A stretch of DNA of 64,000 nucleotides from Euglena gracilis (taxonomy: Eukaryota; Euglenida; Euglenophyceae; Euglenales), in contig CP154954.1 in NCBI GenBank assembly GCA_039621445.1, positions 53,642,155 to 53,706,154 on the forward strand, in the 5' to 3' direction. Shown here in pieces: positions 41,301 through 54,950 of this stretch. Under the pieces are notes generated by a model. That model searched no databases, was not told where the DNA came from, and worked only from the letters and a program-made list of their open reading frames with translations. Positions within the stretch are counted from its first letter, which is position 1. The number at the start of each line of letters is the position of its first letter. The position numbers and the translations under genes are program-made.

Positions 41301-42811
41301 GTTTTAGGATATGTGGATAATTTTGGGTGTTTGACCCAAGGGTGGTGAATGCCATCTCTTATGAGTTGGCAGAATGCTGGGGGGGGGGGCATTTTTCAGC
41401 CACCATTTTGACTTTTTTGCAGTCTCCGATGCAAGGGGGTGTCCTCCCACTTTTCCTCCATGTAATTTATATCCCTGATCAATTCATTTTCTTGTATATG
41501 GGTTGTGGCTGTGGGACATTTCACAACCCTCATTTCCCCAGGGGTTTGATCTTTTCCAGAATGCAATCGATGGGGGTTGTGCACGCACTCACCCTCTCTC
41601 TCACAGACTCTCTGGTCCTCCATCTTGTCATTCGGGTTGTCTGGTGACATACCATAGGGGGGCCCTTCAGGGTCCCCCCCCCTTGATTTCCCCTTCCATG
41701 GGAATAAAGAATTGATCTGGGGGGTTGACCCCCTTTTCCTCCTTTGCCATCTCTGGGGCATCTTCCTGGAGCTGCTCGAATTGATTGATATAATGAGGTT
41801 GGCACCTTAGCTTCTGGGGGGCCATTTCTGGACCACCCTTTTGGCCTCCATGGACCTGTGAGTTCTGGCCGCCTTGGCCCTGAAGATAATGGCCTCCATG
41901 GCCCTGCACTCTTTGGGCTCCATGGCCGTGCAAAAGAAAATGATTCGAATTATGGCCTCGTTGGACATGATCTCTTCTCCCTGGGGCTGAGCTTGACGTT
42001 GGTCTCCAGCTCCACTTGAAATCAGGGGGGGCTACTGTGCCCCCCCCTTCTTCCTCCTGGGAGGGGTAGTGGTGTTAAAAAATCTGGGGGGATTTGGCAG
42101 ACCTTTTCTGCCCCTTCCTGAAGGGAATTTCTTTTTGAATTGGCCACCCTGGCCACCACCTTGGCCTTGATTCCATTTTCTTCACCTCTGTTCAAATTGT
42201 GTTCTTGCGGCTGGGCGTTGTTGTGGGGATGTCTTTGGAATCCTGTGGTCTTCTTTTGTCCCATCTTGCTTGATTGGGTCCCAATGCCCAGGCGTTTCTG
42301 CTGGGCTGGGGGTTCCTTCTTCTTCTTGTCTTTCTGGCCACTGTGGTCCACAGACCGTGGCCGTCACTGGGTAGGGGTGTTTTCTGGGAAATGTTTGATG
42401 AAGGGACCTGGGGGGAAGGGACGGCCACGGTTCGCCACGTTTTGTCCGCACCTCCAGGTTCTCCTGCAGCGACTGCTGCTCCAGGTAGTTCACGTGGAGT
42501 GTTTGATTCCAATTCATTCTCCACTGCATTGTTCATTGAGGTAAGATTCGAAATTGATACTTGGCTTGTCAATTGACACTCGTCAGGTTCGTGTCTTTCT
42601 GGATTTTCTTATTCTGTTGACTTCTCCGCTTGGTTCTTCTTCGTTCGAGACTCTGTTCCTTTCTTCTGGGTGTCGAAAGGCAAATTAAGACTCAGCCAAC
42701 TCCGGCGAAAAAAACGCACTAAGAAGGGACTCCTATCCCAGCGCAATACACACAACACCGCCGTCGAGCAAGGCATGGCCTCACAACTGCAAGGTACGGA
42801 GCCGGAGGTGT
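38353..42811 (-). mobile_element. DIRS element b, second copy
   Basis: As 9241-13701. The recombinase core is better here: AHSTRGAGVGLLKKLGLS and TAHYQRLGAQ at 38485-38937, with only a one-base shift between them. The first copy has a garbled G/C run at this place. Confidence 0.88.
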
Positions 42812-42946
42812 GACAATGTCTTTTTTGTTCGCCCTCGGTGTCCCTTCCTCCCTGGTCGGATTGCCTCGAGAGAGTACAGGACGTGGAACTTTCAAAAATA
42901 TTTTTAAATTTTTGTTCTGGTTCAACCCAGTTCATACAAATTTCTT

Positions 42947-43904
42947 GTACTCCCTCGGGGCAAACCGACAAGGGAGGAAGGGACACCAAGCGCGAAGCAC
43001 AAAGACCTTGTGAGGCCATGCATTGCTCGCCGGCGGTTTGTTTTGTGGATTGTGACGCGTTGGGTAAGGCGTTGCAGCTTAAGTTCCGCTTGGCCGGAGT
43101 TGGCTGCACTGTCTCCGACGGGGCAACCATAGCGCTGCTTCTTGCCTTTGGGGGTCTCCCCCACCCCCTCTGCCCCTCCTGGCTCCAATTCCCTGCTGAC
43201 CGAGGGCTTTTGAAGAAAATTTTTCTTTTACGGGTGAGGGGTCGGGCTCATAAGGTCTTTGTGCTTCGCCCTCGGTGAACTTTCCGCCCTTGTCGGTTTG
43301 CCTCGAGGGAGTGCGAGATACCTCGGGCTCCGCACTTTTACCTTGTGAGGCCTGATTGTGCACAGACATTAGTGTTTCAGGGCATTTTTCAGGGCACCTT
43401 GGGCACAAAGTCGTTGACAATGGGCTGTAAAGGCCTCCACCCCCCTCCACTGGCAAATTTCACACACTTCTTGGGCCGAAAGGCCCAATTTTTTGAGTAA
43501 TCCAACCCCTTCTCCTCTGGTGGAATGGGCCCCCAACACCTGGGGCGGTACACCTTGCTTTTTCCAATATTATCTGTTAATTGAAGCAATTGTGTCTGCA
43601 CTTATGGCTCTATAGGGGGGTTTTTGGTGAAGTCACGAGGGGGCCCCCAGGTCTCACGTATAAACGTGTGTCAGCCACATAACACATCATTAAATGAAAG
43701 GGGCTTCTTTGTGGAAACTGGGGAATGGACACCATTTTTTCCCACTTGTGAAATTGCTGGCCTTTATGCTGAATTTTGATGTAGGGTGTCCTACCCAAAA
43801 CACTTGTGATTCTTTTGACTTGTGCCAAGTCTGAGCATCTGTATAAACAGAGGATTTGTAAGCAAAACATAAGCTGTGTACGCAATGTACAAATATCAGT
43901 GGGC
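42947..43904 (-). mobile_element. DIRS element c fragment, second copy
   Basis: As 13837-14793, ending at the same atatcagtgggc boundary. A cluster of differences near 43560-43580 alters a few codons in the recombinase. Confidence 0.83.
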
Positions 43905-44691
43905 TTCTACTTAGGTTTCCTCCCGCAAAGCCCGAGGGGGGAGTAACAATAAAATTTGTTTCCCTTTCCCCTTTTGATTGCAAAGCACAAAGGCAAAGAG
44001 AATTGTCGGGACCGCAGTCCCTTATATGAAAGTGACTTTTGCTCCTTCGAGCTTCGTAAAAGAAAGAATAATACTCTCTATTCAAAAGGGACTTCGCCCG
44101 CAGATTCTTAAAGAGAATTGCAAAGCACAAAGCCCTGTAACATTGAATTAGGAACCAGTTACTTTCGCTAAGCTTTCGCTAGCTCTGAGACTCTCCTCTT
44201 GTCTTATGATTAACCATAGTACAGTGTACATTCCGGCCGTAGCCAGATTGTAGGCCGTAGCCCATTGTGTCTGGTACACAGTGCCATGGCAGAACGGCTT
44301 CCTGGTACACATCCCCCTTCCGTTGCTCTGCCCGTTTTCCCTTCTGGACCAGGCCAGTCGGGATGCCAGGCACAGTCCCAGGTTTAAGGAGACGGTACCA
44401 GGATACCATGTTCTGGTTCCCAATTACGGTTACCTTGTTTGGAGCACAAAGCGCAAAAGAATTCTGGCGCGCATGCTGTGCTTTGTGGGTCTTCTTAATT
44501 GACACCGTAGTGTATTGTAGTCTTGAATCTTCGCGATCAACGTGTCGTCGACCAACTGAAGGCGATTCCGTCACAGGGTCTTGAAACGGCGTTGAAGGCG
44601 ATGATGAAATGTGTATTCACGCTCAAGACTTCGCTCATTATGTGGGACTACGCCCATTTCAGCCGTAGCTGCTTGTACGAAGAAGGAAACC
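43905..44691. other. Terminal-type region of the unknown block, second copy
   Basis: As 14794-15581, with the same hairpin (about 44008-44021) and ggccgtagcc pair (about 44235-44270). Confidence 0.4.
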
Positions 44692-45327
44692 TCAGCGTTT
44701 GTGTGTTTCCTTGAAGTATTCACCCATGTTTGAGTCTTCTTCTACCAAGGTCAACACCGTTGGACGTAAGTATATGGTATCCTTGTCAGGATCAACCATG
44801 TTGATCCTTGGGATAACCCAACTTTTGACTTCTTGGATTTCTTTGGGGATTTCGGTTTTGAGCGTTTTAGCTCGCTCGTGGATGTAAAGCTGCAAATTTT
44901 CCCAGAAAACTCTCGGAAAAGTTGCAGGCCATATGTAATAGTTCCATCTTGGATGATTTGCTGGTACCTGTGGTGGCATCCTAGGCAGAGCGTTGACATC
45001 AACGCTGTGCGTGCGGGATGCACAGGCACAGTGGGTCACGTGTGGTTGAAGAATGGTGCCAACCCATTCTGAATAATGTTTGTAACCGTGTCGTTCTGGT
45101 GGGTAGTCATGTAGTAACCATCGTTGTGCGGTTTCAGAAATCGTTGAAGGCTTTGTGAACAGTGGGTAAATGACTCGTTTCCGGTCGTCATCGTTAAACA
45201 GTAGGGGCAATCGCCCTTTTGTGCATTCCACAGCAAGTCTGATTCCGCCGGAATCAGTTTGGAACTCAAAGGCGATTCCGCCACGGTCAAAAGCTTCAGC
45301 TTTCTTGAAGCTTTTTTGTTGGTACAT
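44692..45327 (-). CDS. Unknown 211-aa protein, second copy
   Basis: As 15582-16214 with one extra Glu from an additional tct unit. The length change is in frame, which suggests this stretch still behaves as, or recently was, coding. Confidence 0.55.
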   Translation of the reverse strand: MYQQKSFKKAEAFDRGGIAFEFQTDSGGIRLAVECTKGRLPLLFNDDDRKRVIYPLFTKPSTISETAQRWLLHDYPPERHGYKHYSEWVGTILQPHVTHCACASRTHSVDVNALPRMPPQVPANHPRWNYYIWPATFPRVFWENLQLYIHERAKTLKTEIPKEIQEVKSWVIPRINMVDPDKDTIYLRPTVLTLVEEDSNMGEYFKETHKR

Positions 45328-45339
45328 CTGACGTTTTGT

Positions 45340-48300
45340 TTTGTAAAAATTTTAGGAAATTTTCCAAAACGTCCTCGTTTCCGGGTTTGATATTTCCGCC
45401 ATCTGAAGGCAACCAAATGTCTGCCCGTAGGCAGTTGACACAGAAAACTAGTACGTCACGGTCTCTGTCTTCTTCCGATTACCGGAAGTTGTTCAACTGT
45501 CTCCAGGCAAGGAGGCAATCACCGCAAATCAGGGCGGCTGTGTTTGGAACGAACTCATTGTGGTTAAACGTTTTCGTTTGTTGTCTGCATAACAGACAAG
45601 CACAGCTGGCATGCTGTTACGGATGTTGTGGCAAACAGTACAGAGCCAGGTTGTTTGGTCATTCTGCCTATTGTCAGACAGGAATGTTTCCCCAAGGCTT
45701 TGGGCAAACAATCTTGGCGACTTGGCATTGTAGAATCGCCAAACATGCCGAACATAATAATTCCATTTCCTGTCTTTGAAGAACAGTGGTGTAATCCACT
45801 TTTTCCCGGTCACTTCGGTATATGTTGGCGCTGGTGTGGTAGCAGCTGGGGTCTTCGCCAGCTTTCCTGATTTGCTGCCACTCCCAGGTGGAGGTGTTTT
45901 TTGGCTCGTTGTGTTGTTCAGCAGGTTTGCATGGTTCTGCAGTCTTCGGTTTAGCCTTATGCTTACTGCCCTTTTCTTTCCGCTGTGGCCGAAGGGGGCG
46001 TTCTGCAGGGGACTTTGGAGCACGTCTGACGGTTGGTGTAGTGGTAGATGGTACGTCAGGTGCCGTTACCACCTGTTCAGCTGTGTGCACCACTACGGGT
46101 GTTGTGTCATGGGTGGCGTTGTTTCGACCGTGGACGATTCGGTTGTTGTCACCACTACGGGTTTTTGGACAGTAGGTTGTACGACAGTAGTAGATCTGGC
46201 CGCGTCTGCTGCCAGTTCTGTATTCGAATCCGGAGCTTCCTGTGTGGGTTGTTATGGAAGTCCCGTATCACGGGGACTTCGCGTTGATGAGGAATACCTC
46301 GATCGCACCATTGCGACCATTGAGGCCACGCCACTTCGGACGCTTCCCAGGACGCGTTCTGCTGCCAGCCCGACTTCGGGGGGTATGAGTATGAAGTCAT
46401 CCGGGTCCGGATTCCGGCGACTGTGAATGCCGAATGGAAGTTCACGTTGTATTTTTTGAGTCTAGTCACGTAGTGCGATTATATCTTCGTCAATTACTTT
46501 TCGTCCACTTTGCGCAGGTGCGGAGTGGGTGTAATTGTGCCTGTCGAAGGCGCTTCGGCCATTGTCGAATCTGCAGGCACTTCGGCCATTGTGAATTCTG
46601 TACGCGCGTTAGGTTCCGTGTCTGGTAATGGTGTTTGTGGTCGTGCCTGAGCAGGCATTGTAGCTGGCACTTCGGCCCTTACAGCGTGTTGTACGTCACC
46701 TTCCCCGCGGTCGGAGTCCGCAGACGCGGAGGAGACGGAGCGTGTGCTTTGTTCGTTGTATGTCGCTTCTTCCATTCACTCATCTCTGGATGAACCAGAA
46801 GATGAAACGGACGAGTAGTCCGAGGAATGTACCGGAGTAAGTTCCACAGGCATTGTAGGTGTAGGTGGAGGTTGTGGCAAACGTTCTTCCGAACGTTTGC
46901 TTGCAAACTTCGCTGCTCTCTTGGCTGTTGTCGTTGTGGATGACGCAGCCGTTGTAGGTTCTTGTTCAGCTGCAGACTTCGCTGCTTCCGACTCCGCCAA
47001 CTGGGGTTAAGCAATTATACGGGGTCGTAGACAAAAGTTTTGTCATCCGATGAATCCCGAACCGAGAGGAAGCCAGTCCAGTATCGGGATGGCTAACCCA
47101 TCCTTATTTGTACGTTTGCTCTTGAAAGATGGGGCAAAGTCCTGTCCTCGGAGGGTTTCGCCGAACAGGCGTTTCAGGCATTTACGTTTTCCATTTTTGT
47201 CCCACTCTGGTGGAAGAGGCAGGTATTCTTGTGGAAGCGGTTGTCCTGCATTGAACAAATTGTAATTTTCCAATGCATAGCATACCTATGCTCTCCATTG
47301 GAAGGTCTGCATATGCAGGAGCTCTTGTCGGTGGTTTCGTCTGGCGTAACCAACTTCCCGAACTTCCGTGGGATTGTGGCAGATGTGTCCGAGTAGTCTT
47401 CGTTATTTTTGGGCCTCTGCTCATTCGTGTTGGTGGGGCTGGGCCCTTTGTGCGTTTGGGTGGTCGGTTGTCCGACCGCGCACTCCAAAGCCCCAGAAGA
47501 CCAGGGGGAACTTGTGGTGGCAGTGGGTGCCCCAAAGGACGAATTTTTGCGGGTATGTCAGGAAGATTTGGTAGTTGTAGCAAAAGAGTTCATGTGTCAC
47601 CAAGTGTATATCCTTTGGAAGTGGTAATTCTTCCCATTGTATGCCTTGTAGTCCGATTTGTCGGATATTGTCGAACATTGACTTAAGTGCTTCAAGGGAT
47701 GATTCACATCCGTATTGTAGTTTTGGACGTGGCAGGTAATGTCCTTTGCTGGCGGGGATTGCGAATTAACCGAAGTTCATGCAATGAAATCCGAGCCAGA
47801 AAAGTAGTTGCCAGAAACCCGGCAACTTGTCGATGCCATCCTTGCCTTCGTAACAGGAAATTGTACCATTGAATAAAAAGCCTCGTGCTTTTTCCTTGTA
47901 CAGTTTGACTATGTGTCGGTGTATTTCCGGAGCAACTACCCAGTGGTGTTGCTCTTCGGAGTATTTCTGCATGATTATGACACATCCGTCTGAAATCCAG
48001 AACACATGGTCAATCATGAATTGTACGTCCAGGTCGTAACCCGGTTGTGAGCCTTCGCTCTTTCCTTTGCCTTTCTGGCCTTTTAGTCCTTTTGCGGCTT
48101 CGCGATCTTCCTCATTCCAGCGGTATGCACCGTATTTCCGGACTGCCCGTGTTTTTCTCTACATGGCAACAGTAACTCCGTTGGTTTAATGTCCAGGTAT
48201 TTCATCAGAGGATACGTTTGGACGTATTTCGTGTTGTATTTAGTATAAGGACCTTTGTACTTTGGGTGTTATCGGCAGGTCATCGCTTCCCTGACGATCC

Positions 48301-49446
48301 TGCTGCGACTGCGCACTTTGTAGGGTGGCGTCCAGACGACGACGTTCTGTGCCTGGCGTTGGATGTGTTTGTGGCGTGGTTGCAAACTCCGGTCCACGCG
48401 GACGTTTGCGAATGTCAACGATGTTAGGCCTTGCTGGGGCTGTCAGGTGTTGTAGAGCATCCCTATAGGTGGCGCGTTGTGCTGGCGACCCGAACCGAGG
48501 TTGGCCAGAGAACGGTTGTTCAACAGGCCGTTGTGTCTGTCCAGCCGAAGCCGGTTGTAAAGGTGTAGGCGGTCGAGCAGTCGTAACAGGATGTGCACGT
48601 AAAGGAATTGTCGATTGTGACGCCGGTTTCGCACGTGCGGACTGCGCGGCTTGAGCAGGGGGTCCTGTTCTTTTTACGGGTACTGGTTGGGTTGGTTTAG
48701 GTTAGTTTGCTGCTGTTGCAGCGGTTTGTGCAGCCGAAACAGTGTCCACCGTTTGTGGGGTTTGGTACACTGAAACAGGTTGTGATGCAGTCGTAACTGC
48801 TTGTACCGGTGTTGGTTGTGGTGCCGAGTAGGTAGGGCTACTGGCGGAACAGGATATATCGCTGAAGCGGCTTGCTCCATTGGACCAGGTGGATGTGGTG
48901 GGGCATTAACACGCAAAATTTCGGGTAGTGCCCAGGTTGGTATATCCAAAATTTTGAAGTGTGGTCCAATCCAATCTATAATCACTCCCTTTACCTTCAT
49001 GGCTCCCAAATTGTCGAGGAGAACGTATTGTTCGCCTTTTTTTGTAAGTGAAATCTCAAGATTGTGGTACTTGTTCATTGTGAGTTGTGTTCTACGGGAC
49101 GCAGGGGGTTTTCTCCGACAACCCGTATCGCTGTCGGTTCCGGCAGCGGTACGGCAGGGGTTGTTGGTGGTTGTGGTTGAGGTTGTACCGGTTGTGGTGG
49201 TTGGTGTAGTTGAAGTTGTCCGTCTGTTTCCATGGTATGCTCCGGCCCAGGTTCTGCCTTGTATACTCGTCATAAGTCTCTTCGGCCATTTTGTCAGTGT
49301 ATTGTTCGTCGTATGCCTCTTCGGCCGCCCATTTCGTATTGTGTTGGCACACCAGCTTCCCAGTTCCGGGCAGGCGGCATGTGTGGGGGAGAAGTAAAAC
49401 GTTGTTGTGGTAAGTATATTGGTTCTAGCATTTGGACATCGCCCAT
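45340..49446 (-). pseudogene. Unknown gene block, second copy (CxxC protein, low-complexity frames, long unknown gene)
   Basis: Same order as 16230-20336: CxxC frames at 45529-46093, Ser/Thr-rich frame 46494-47000, long decayed gene about 47043-48261, Pro/Gln-rich frame 48674-49446. The two in-frame TAAs are shared. Short frameshifts differ (a missing T at 45573, a missing G near 46112, and gtc versus ggc near 49292). Confidence 0.45.
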
Positions 49447-49484
49447 CTCCTTTCCGTGAGTCCAGGAGTATAGCGACGCATGTG

Positions 49485-49754
49485 TTACGCGTAAGCACCC
49501 ACAGGGTGCACTCCACGGAGCACAGGCGGGACCAGGACACCCAGGTCTCTGATGGTTACATTGTCTGGAAATCCGGATTCTCCGGGTTGGAAGAAGATTC
49601 TACCCGCTATCGTACTCTGGGACCACATGTCCCAGGTGGCGATAGGTTTGTTGGCGATAGCAAGCAATTGTCGAAAGTACGAATCCCACATCCCTCGGAT
49701 GAAGGGATCCGGCCTGTCTTCTGCGCTCATTTGCAGGGCGTTGCGTATTGTATC
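49485..49754 (-). CDS. C-terminal part of the split unknown protein, second copy
   Basis: As 20375-20644. Ends at the left target duplication GTATC (49750-49754). Confidence 0.5.
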   Translation of the reverse strand, partial: DTIRNALQMSAEDRPDPFIRGMWDSYFRQLLAIANKPIATWDMWSQSTIAGRIFFQPGESGFPDNVTIRDLGVLVPPVLRGVHPVGAYA

Positions 49755-50348
49755 TGAACGCCTCAGAATATTCTTTTGTTTTTCTTGAAATTTTGTTGAT
49801 ATCCCAATTGTCCAAAAGACGTAAACACAAATCAATGTGAAGATATAACACCAGGGCCAGCAGTCTGCGAGGGGAAAAGTTCGAATTAGGAATACAAAAG
49901 TCATTTCGGCAGTTGGTAAGGTAAGCGGTCAGCAAATAGTTCGCACACGCCTGCCATGCCGGAGGACGCGGCGCCACAGTCACAGGACGAAACGGCATCA
50001 CACCACAAAACAAAATGGCTTTACTGTTTTTCAAGCACTGATGAATGGTGTTCAACACGAATTGTCCACAAAAGGGTTCAGAACGACAAATGTCAACACA
50101 AAGGAAGGTAAAAGAGGTTACTTCCGACGTTCACCGTGGTCCTTTCGCTTCCTGGTTGGCTTTCCTTTCAAAGGTAACACAAACCTAGGCGAAACTCCTC
50201 GCATCAATGGCAGGTTTGTGACTGAAAGCCTTCAAAGGTTAGACAACAATCCACCCATGGCGAAGCGGGTTGGTGTCTCCTGACCCGAAAACCATCCAAA
50301 AGGCCCCCTGGGGGGCTTGACTTTCCTCCCGCGTGACTTAAAGCAGGA

Positions 50349-50655
50349 TCAAAACTTTTTGGGGGAGGCCAAAATCTCTTGCGATGCCAAACCCCATTCA
50401 CATTCTGAAACGTCGCAAAACATTCTGAGCGCCTGGCGTAGGATCGATTGTAAATTGTGATCCACACAATAATTCTTGAAAACCTCATTCATTCTGCCTC
50501 CTGGTTGCACAAACGAAACCACAGCCTCCCATGTACTGCTGCTTGCCGGAAAATTCTCCCACCAAACCAAAAATTTTCATCCCCCTTGGTACTTGTGCTT
50601 CAAAATCTTGTAAACATTGTAAAAACCCAGTTGTGCTTGTTCTTCTTCTGACATC
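50349..50655 (-). pseudogene. Chromodomain of the nested chromovirus, second copy
   Basis: YNVYKILKHKYQGG, TGA, KFLVWWENFPASSSTWEAV in a single frame, so the TGA is the only break. Confidence 0.8.
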
Positions 50656-52107
50656 TGGAGGGGGGGTTCCCCTCCCTGGTCTGACATGGGGGTGTCACCC
50701 TCCACTGGGGCTCCCACAACCACATCACCGGTCAAAAGGTCTGAGTCTTCTTCCAAAAGACTTTCTTCATGCAAATCATCCTCCCACTTTTTGCACAAAC
50801 CCAAAGAGACATCAATGACTTCTCCCAAAGATGGACTGCTTGCAATTTGCACTGAATTGAACCTCGATTTGAGAACCCGAAAAGGTCCTTGCCAGGGGGG
50901 GGGGAAGCTTGGGCCATGATTTGTTTGGCCCTTTTTTTGTTATGCACCGAAAACATAGTCATCTTCTTGATTTTTCGCTAGTACCCTCCCTTTGTTGGCA
51001 CTCTCAAAATCTTTTTTTCTCAATTCTTTCAATCTCTGGGAAGCGCTTTCTTGAATTTCCATTTGGGTCAAAAGCCAGGAATGGGTGTCTGGGTTTGTCA
51101 CCGGTTCTGGGGGTAATTCAAACCTCCAAGCCGGTCTTGCCAAAAACATTTCATGGGGTGACAACATTGTTGTGGGGGAAATCTGCGAGTTCATCAAAAA
51201 TGTGCACTACGGAATCAGTTGAACCCAATTTTTCTCCTTGGAAGACAGACTCAAAGCTCTCATATTCTGCAAAAACATTTTGTTGACATTTTCAACCAAA
51301 CCGTTTGATCTGGGGTTCCGGGGTAGCGAAAACGATAATTTCACGTCTAGAGCTTTAAAGGCTGTCTGGTAAAAACCACCGGGCTGTCTGAATCGCACGT
51401 CGTTGTCAGACATCACAACGGATGTTTTTCCAAAAACAGAAATCCACCGGTCCACAATAAGCCTCAAGAAACGTTCTCCGGTTACCGTTTTCTGTGTGGG
51501 GATGAATTGGCAAAAATGGGACAAATTGTCGACCAAAGTCAGCACATAATCAAAACAATTGTAGGGGTCCATTTGCACAAAAACCAAACACAAAAATTTA
51601 TTGCTCACTGTTGGAATCGGTAAAGAACCCACCTTTCCTCGGTCACTGGGGCGGTTTTGTTTTGAAAGGGTGCAAATTTGACAATGTCATCACAATGTCC
51701 TTGCAAATTTCCAACATGTCTTTCTTGGAAACCTTGGACTGAAAATGGCTCAAAAAGGACAACAAAGTCCTTTCAGCATCAACATGGTTGCTTGCCTTGT
51801 GACATTCTTCCAAACAAACCTTCAACAAATGAGACGGAAAAACCAATTTTCCTTCACAGTACATTGCCTTGGCAGATCTGAACCAAAACTCATTATCAAT
51901 AAAACAGGGTTTTGAAACCTCCACTTTCTCCCAAAATTCTTTCAGTTCTGAATTCAAATAATCCTTTTCAGACACTTGCACTCTGTGGGACAAGCTGAAA
52001 ATCTTTTGCAAAAAAAGGTCAAGCTGCACATCCATTTTCTGAAAAGCGTTCCTTGCTTCTTCCTCAAAACGCATTTCAAATTTGTTCTCAAAATCAGCAC
52101 GAGACAA
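50656..52107 (-). CDS. Integrase of the nested chromovirus, second copy
   Basis: The N-terminal piece is 154 aa (51643-52107), including HLLKVCLEECHKASNH. The core 51207-51632 is open through VVMSDNDVRF and GLVENVNK. The Val in place of the first catalytic Asp (CLVFVQMDPYN) is the same as in the first copy. Confidence 0.8.
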
Positions 52108-52313
52108 AAATCACACAATTCATTTTTGCACCCTGCCACATGAACGATATTCAGTTTGAACTGGTGCAAAAACACATACATCATTCTGAGCCTTTTGCTG
52201 AAAGGGGGTTCACCCTTCAGAAAAGAGGTGGCTGCCTCATTGTCTGTCATCCACACAATTGGCAGATTTTGCAAAATCCTTGTTTGTGAAGCAATGGTCA
52301 CCACACCACTCAA
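51954..52313 (-). CDS. RNase H region of the nested chromovirus, second copy
   Basis: MSGVVTIASQTRILQNLPIV, WMTDNEAATSFLKG and NIVHVAGCKNELCD. The joint to integrase is intact except for one extra A at about 52110. Confidence 0.7.
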   Translation of the reverse strand: MSGVVTIASQTRILQNLPIVWMTDNEAATSFLKGEPPFSKRLRMMYVFLHQFKLNIVHVAGCKNELCDFCLVLILRTNLKCVLRKKQGTLFRKWMCSLTFFCKRFSACPTECKCLKRII

Positions 52314-52464
52314 AATGTCCTTTTCAAAGCATTCAAAAAACTCTCGTCCTTTTCAGATCACCTCCATTTCACATTATTTTTCAGAAGATCTGTCAGTGGG
52401 ACTGAGTCAAAGGTAAAACCTTTCACGTGTCTGCGATAAAAATTTATGGCTCCCAAAATTCGCC

Positions 52465-53312
52465 TCAAATCCCTTTGATTCGAAAACGCAGAATTGGTTC
52501 AATGTTCCTCTTGCTTGCCTGCCACATTCCCCATCCCAACGAGAAGCCCAAGTAGTCAATAGTCTGATTCAGAAAAGAACATTTGCTCAATTTGATTCTC
52601 ACTTGGTTCTTTCTGCAAACTTCAAACCGCTTTTCAAAAAGATACAAATGGTCCTCCTCAGAACTCGCACCAACCCCTGTGTCATCGAAAAAAGAAGCCA
52701 GGTGTCCATCCTTCAAAATCTCTGTCACTCTCAAATCCGTTTTGCATTGGGAGGTTAGGATTTCCATCAACTCCTGAAAAATCCCTGGGGCATTCATCAA
52801 CCCAAACATCATCCTTTTTGGACGAAAACACCTCCCTGAAGGAAGGCAAAATGCAGACAAATTGCTGCTCTTTTTGTGACTGGGTTTTGCCAATACCCAC
52901 TCCTCATGTCCAGGGTACTTTTGAACCGACACTTGGCAAAACTTTCAATCAAAATTTCCATTTTTGGCAAAACATCTGCATGTGTTTTGCTTCTGGAATT
53001 TAATTTTCCGTAATGAATGACCATCCTTCTGGTACTTGACCCTTTTTTGTCCACCAAAAATGTGGGGCTACACACCTGGGGGATTTCACCAACTGGGAAT
53101 AGCTCAATCAACCCTGACTTTAGCAATTCTTCACACTGAAGGTCAATTTCTTTTTCATCCTCCTGGGGCATGGGCCAACACTTTTGCCTTAGGGGTTTCC
53201 CTTCCCATTCAGGCTTCAGCTCAATGTCCATCAAAACACGCAGGGGGGAAGACTCAGAAATTGTGGGCAATGGTCCAAAAACATCAGAAAATTTCACCAA
53301 AAGCTCATACAA
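52465..53312 (-). CDS. Reverse transcriptase of the nested chromovirus, second copy
   Basis: Two overlapping frames, 52809-53312 (167 aa, with STLDMRSGYWQ) and 52465-52932 (155 aa, with FFDDTGVG). Better preserved than the first copy. Confidence 0.85.
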
Positions 53313-53390
53313 CCTGGGGTGGTCTCTGAATTCCTCAACTTCTTTCTCAAACTCTCCACTCAGATTCTCAGTAAACGATTTGCTGCTTTT

Positions 53391-54814
53391 TTAATCGGCC
53401 TTTTTCTGGGCCTCCAAAGTCCAAACCTTTTCATGTAAAACTGGGGAAAGGCCTTTGAGTTCATCCATCTTGATTTTTGCCTTGGGATTCTTCACAGATT
53501 TTGCAAACTGAACATCTTCCACAGGCTGGGACAGCTGGAAAAACATCACCTCCACTTCTTTTCTCACCTCCTGAAAAAGACTGAGCTCACTTTCAATGTC
53601 CTTTGTCAATTCAGCCAAAAAAAATTGATGTTTTCATGCTCACTCATTGGTTCAAACACCACCACATTTTCCAAACATTCTTTTACCTTTTCTTCTGATT
53701 CCTTGGGGGTAACACTCTCCAAAGGAAAACTTGGACTTTCAAAAACTTTCTGGGCTGCAGGTAGATTTGCAGACTGTTGTGCATGCTGATGGGGGGCAAC
53801 ACCAGGAAGATCTGGGAAATCAACTTGAATTTCATCATCCACAGTGGGGTACTTTCTGATCTCATCTTTCAGTTCATCCAAACTCCAATTTCTTGAAACT
53901 CTCCTGAGCCAACTGACAATTCTGGGGTCCAAAAGCTCAAAATACATCTTGAATTGCACTGTGTCCACCACAATCACAAAAGTGTTCCACAGGGGGAAAG
54001 TCAGTGCCTTTTTGTACCTGTCACCAACAAACAAGGGAACCCCACTTGAAATTTTCACCCTGGCCACAGTTACCCTTTCCAGAAGGGGGGACCAGTACTG
54101 GTCCACCCAGTCTGGGTGTACCAGGTCCATTTTTGTTTCTTCAAGGCACAACTTGGTCACCACTTTGCTTAGTTGGCTGAAGGGGGGGTTTCCCACAGAA
54201 ACTTGGAAGCACCAATGTCACTCAACAATTTTTCCCATGAATACCTGTAGGCTGAATTCCCTTTCGTCATGTATAAAAGACTGTGTGTGGTTCAGGTGGT
54301 TTTCAAAAAGATCAATGCAAATCTGACCCTCAGAAATCTTCAATTATTCCAAAGCTTTTGACTTCACTGGCTTGACCAAAGTGTAACTTTCTGTCTTGAA
54401 AAGTTTGAAAATTCTTTTGATGGTGTGGTCCCCATCATGGCTCTGGAGTAAAAACTCCTCACCTTGGATGATGATTCTGGGGGGTCTGGTCAACAACCCT
54501 CCAAAAAACTCACTCTCTGTGACGTCAGTCCCCAAAACTGCCTCAAAGGCACAAGTATCCACCACAACAGCTTTCAGTTTCAAAATCTTGGACCCAAACT
54601 GAAAACACATCTCACACGTTCCCTCGGAAAAAATGTACTCCCCGTTGCCGATCTGCAGGGGTACCGCAGCACTCCGCTGAATTTTATTCTCAGGAACACA
54701 TTTTTTAGAAACTGCAGTGATGGTGGCCCCTGTGTCCAAAATGGCTTGAACATCCTTTCCATAAACTTTCACTGGCAAAAGGTAAGTTTTGCACACCATC
54801 TGGAGCAATTGCAA
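53391..54814 (-). CDS. Spacer protein and aspartic protease of the nested chromovirus, second copy
   Basis: Protease 54344-54814 with ILDTGATITAVS; spacer frames 53606-54196 and 53391-53618, identical in length to the first copy. Confidence 0.75.
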
Positions 54815-54950
54815 AGCATCAGCCTTTCTCTTTTTGGGGTTCTTACCCGGGGGGTAACCTGGGTTTGCACTCCCTGGGGTTCAACCGAAGGCCTTTACCT
54901 GCCTCCTTCTGGGCTGCTGCCTTCTTTTTCTCAAACTTTTCTTTTGACCA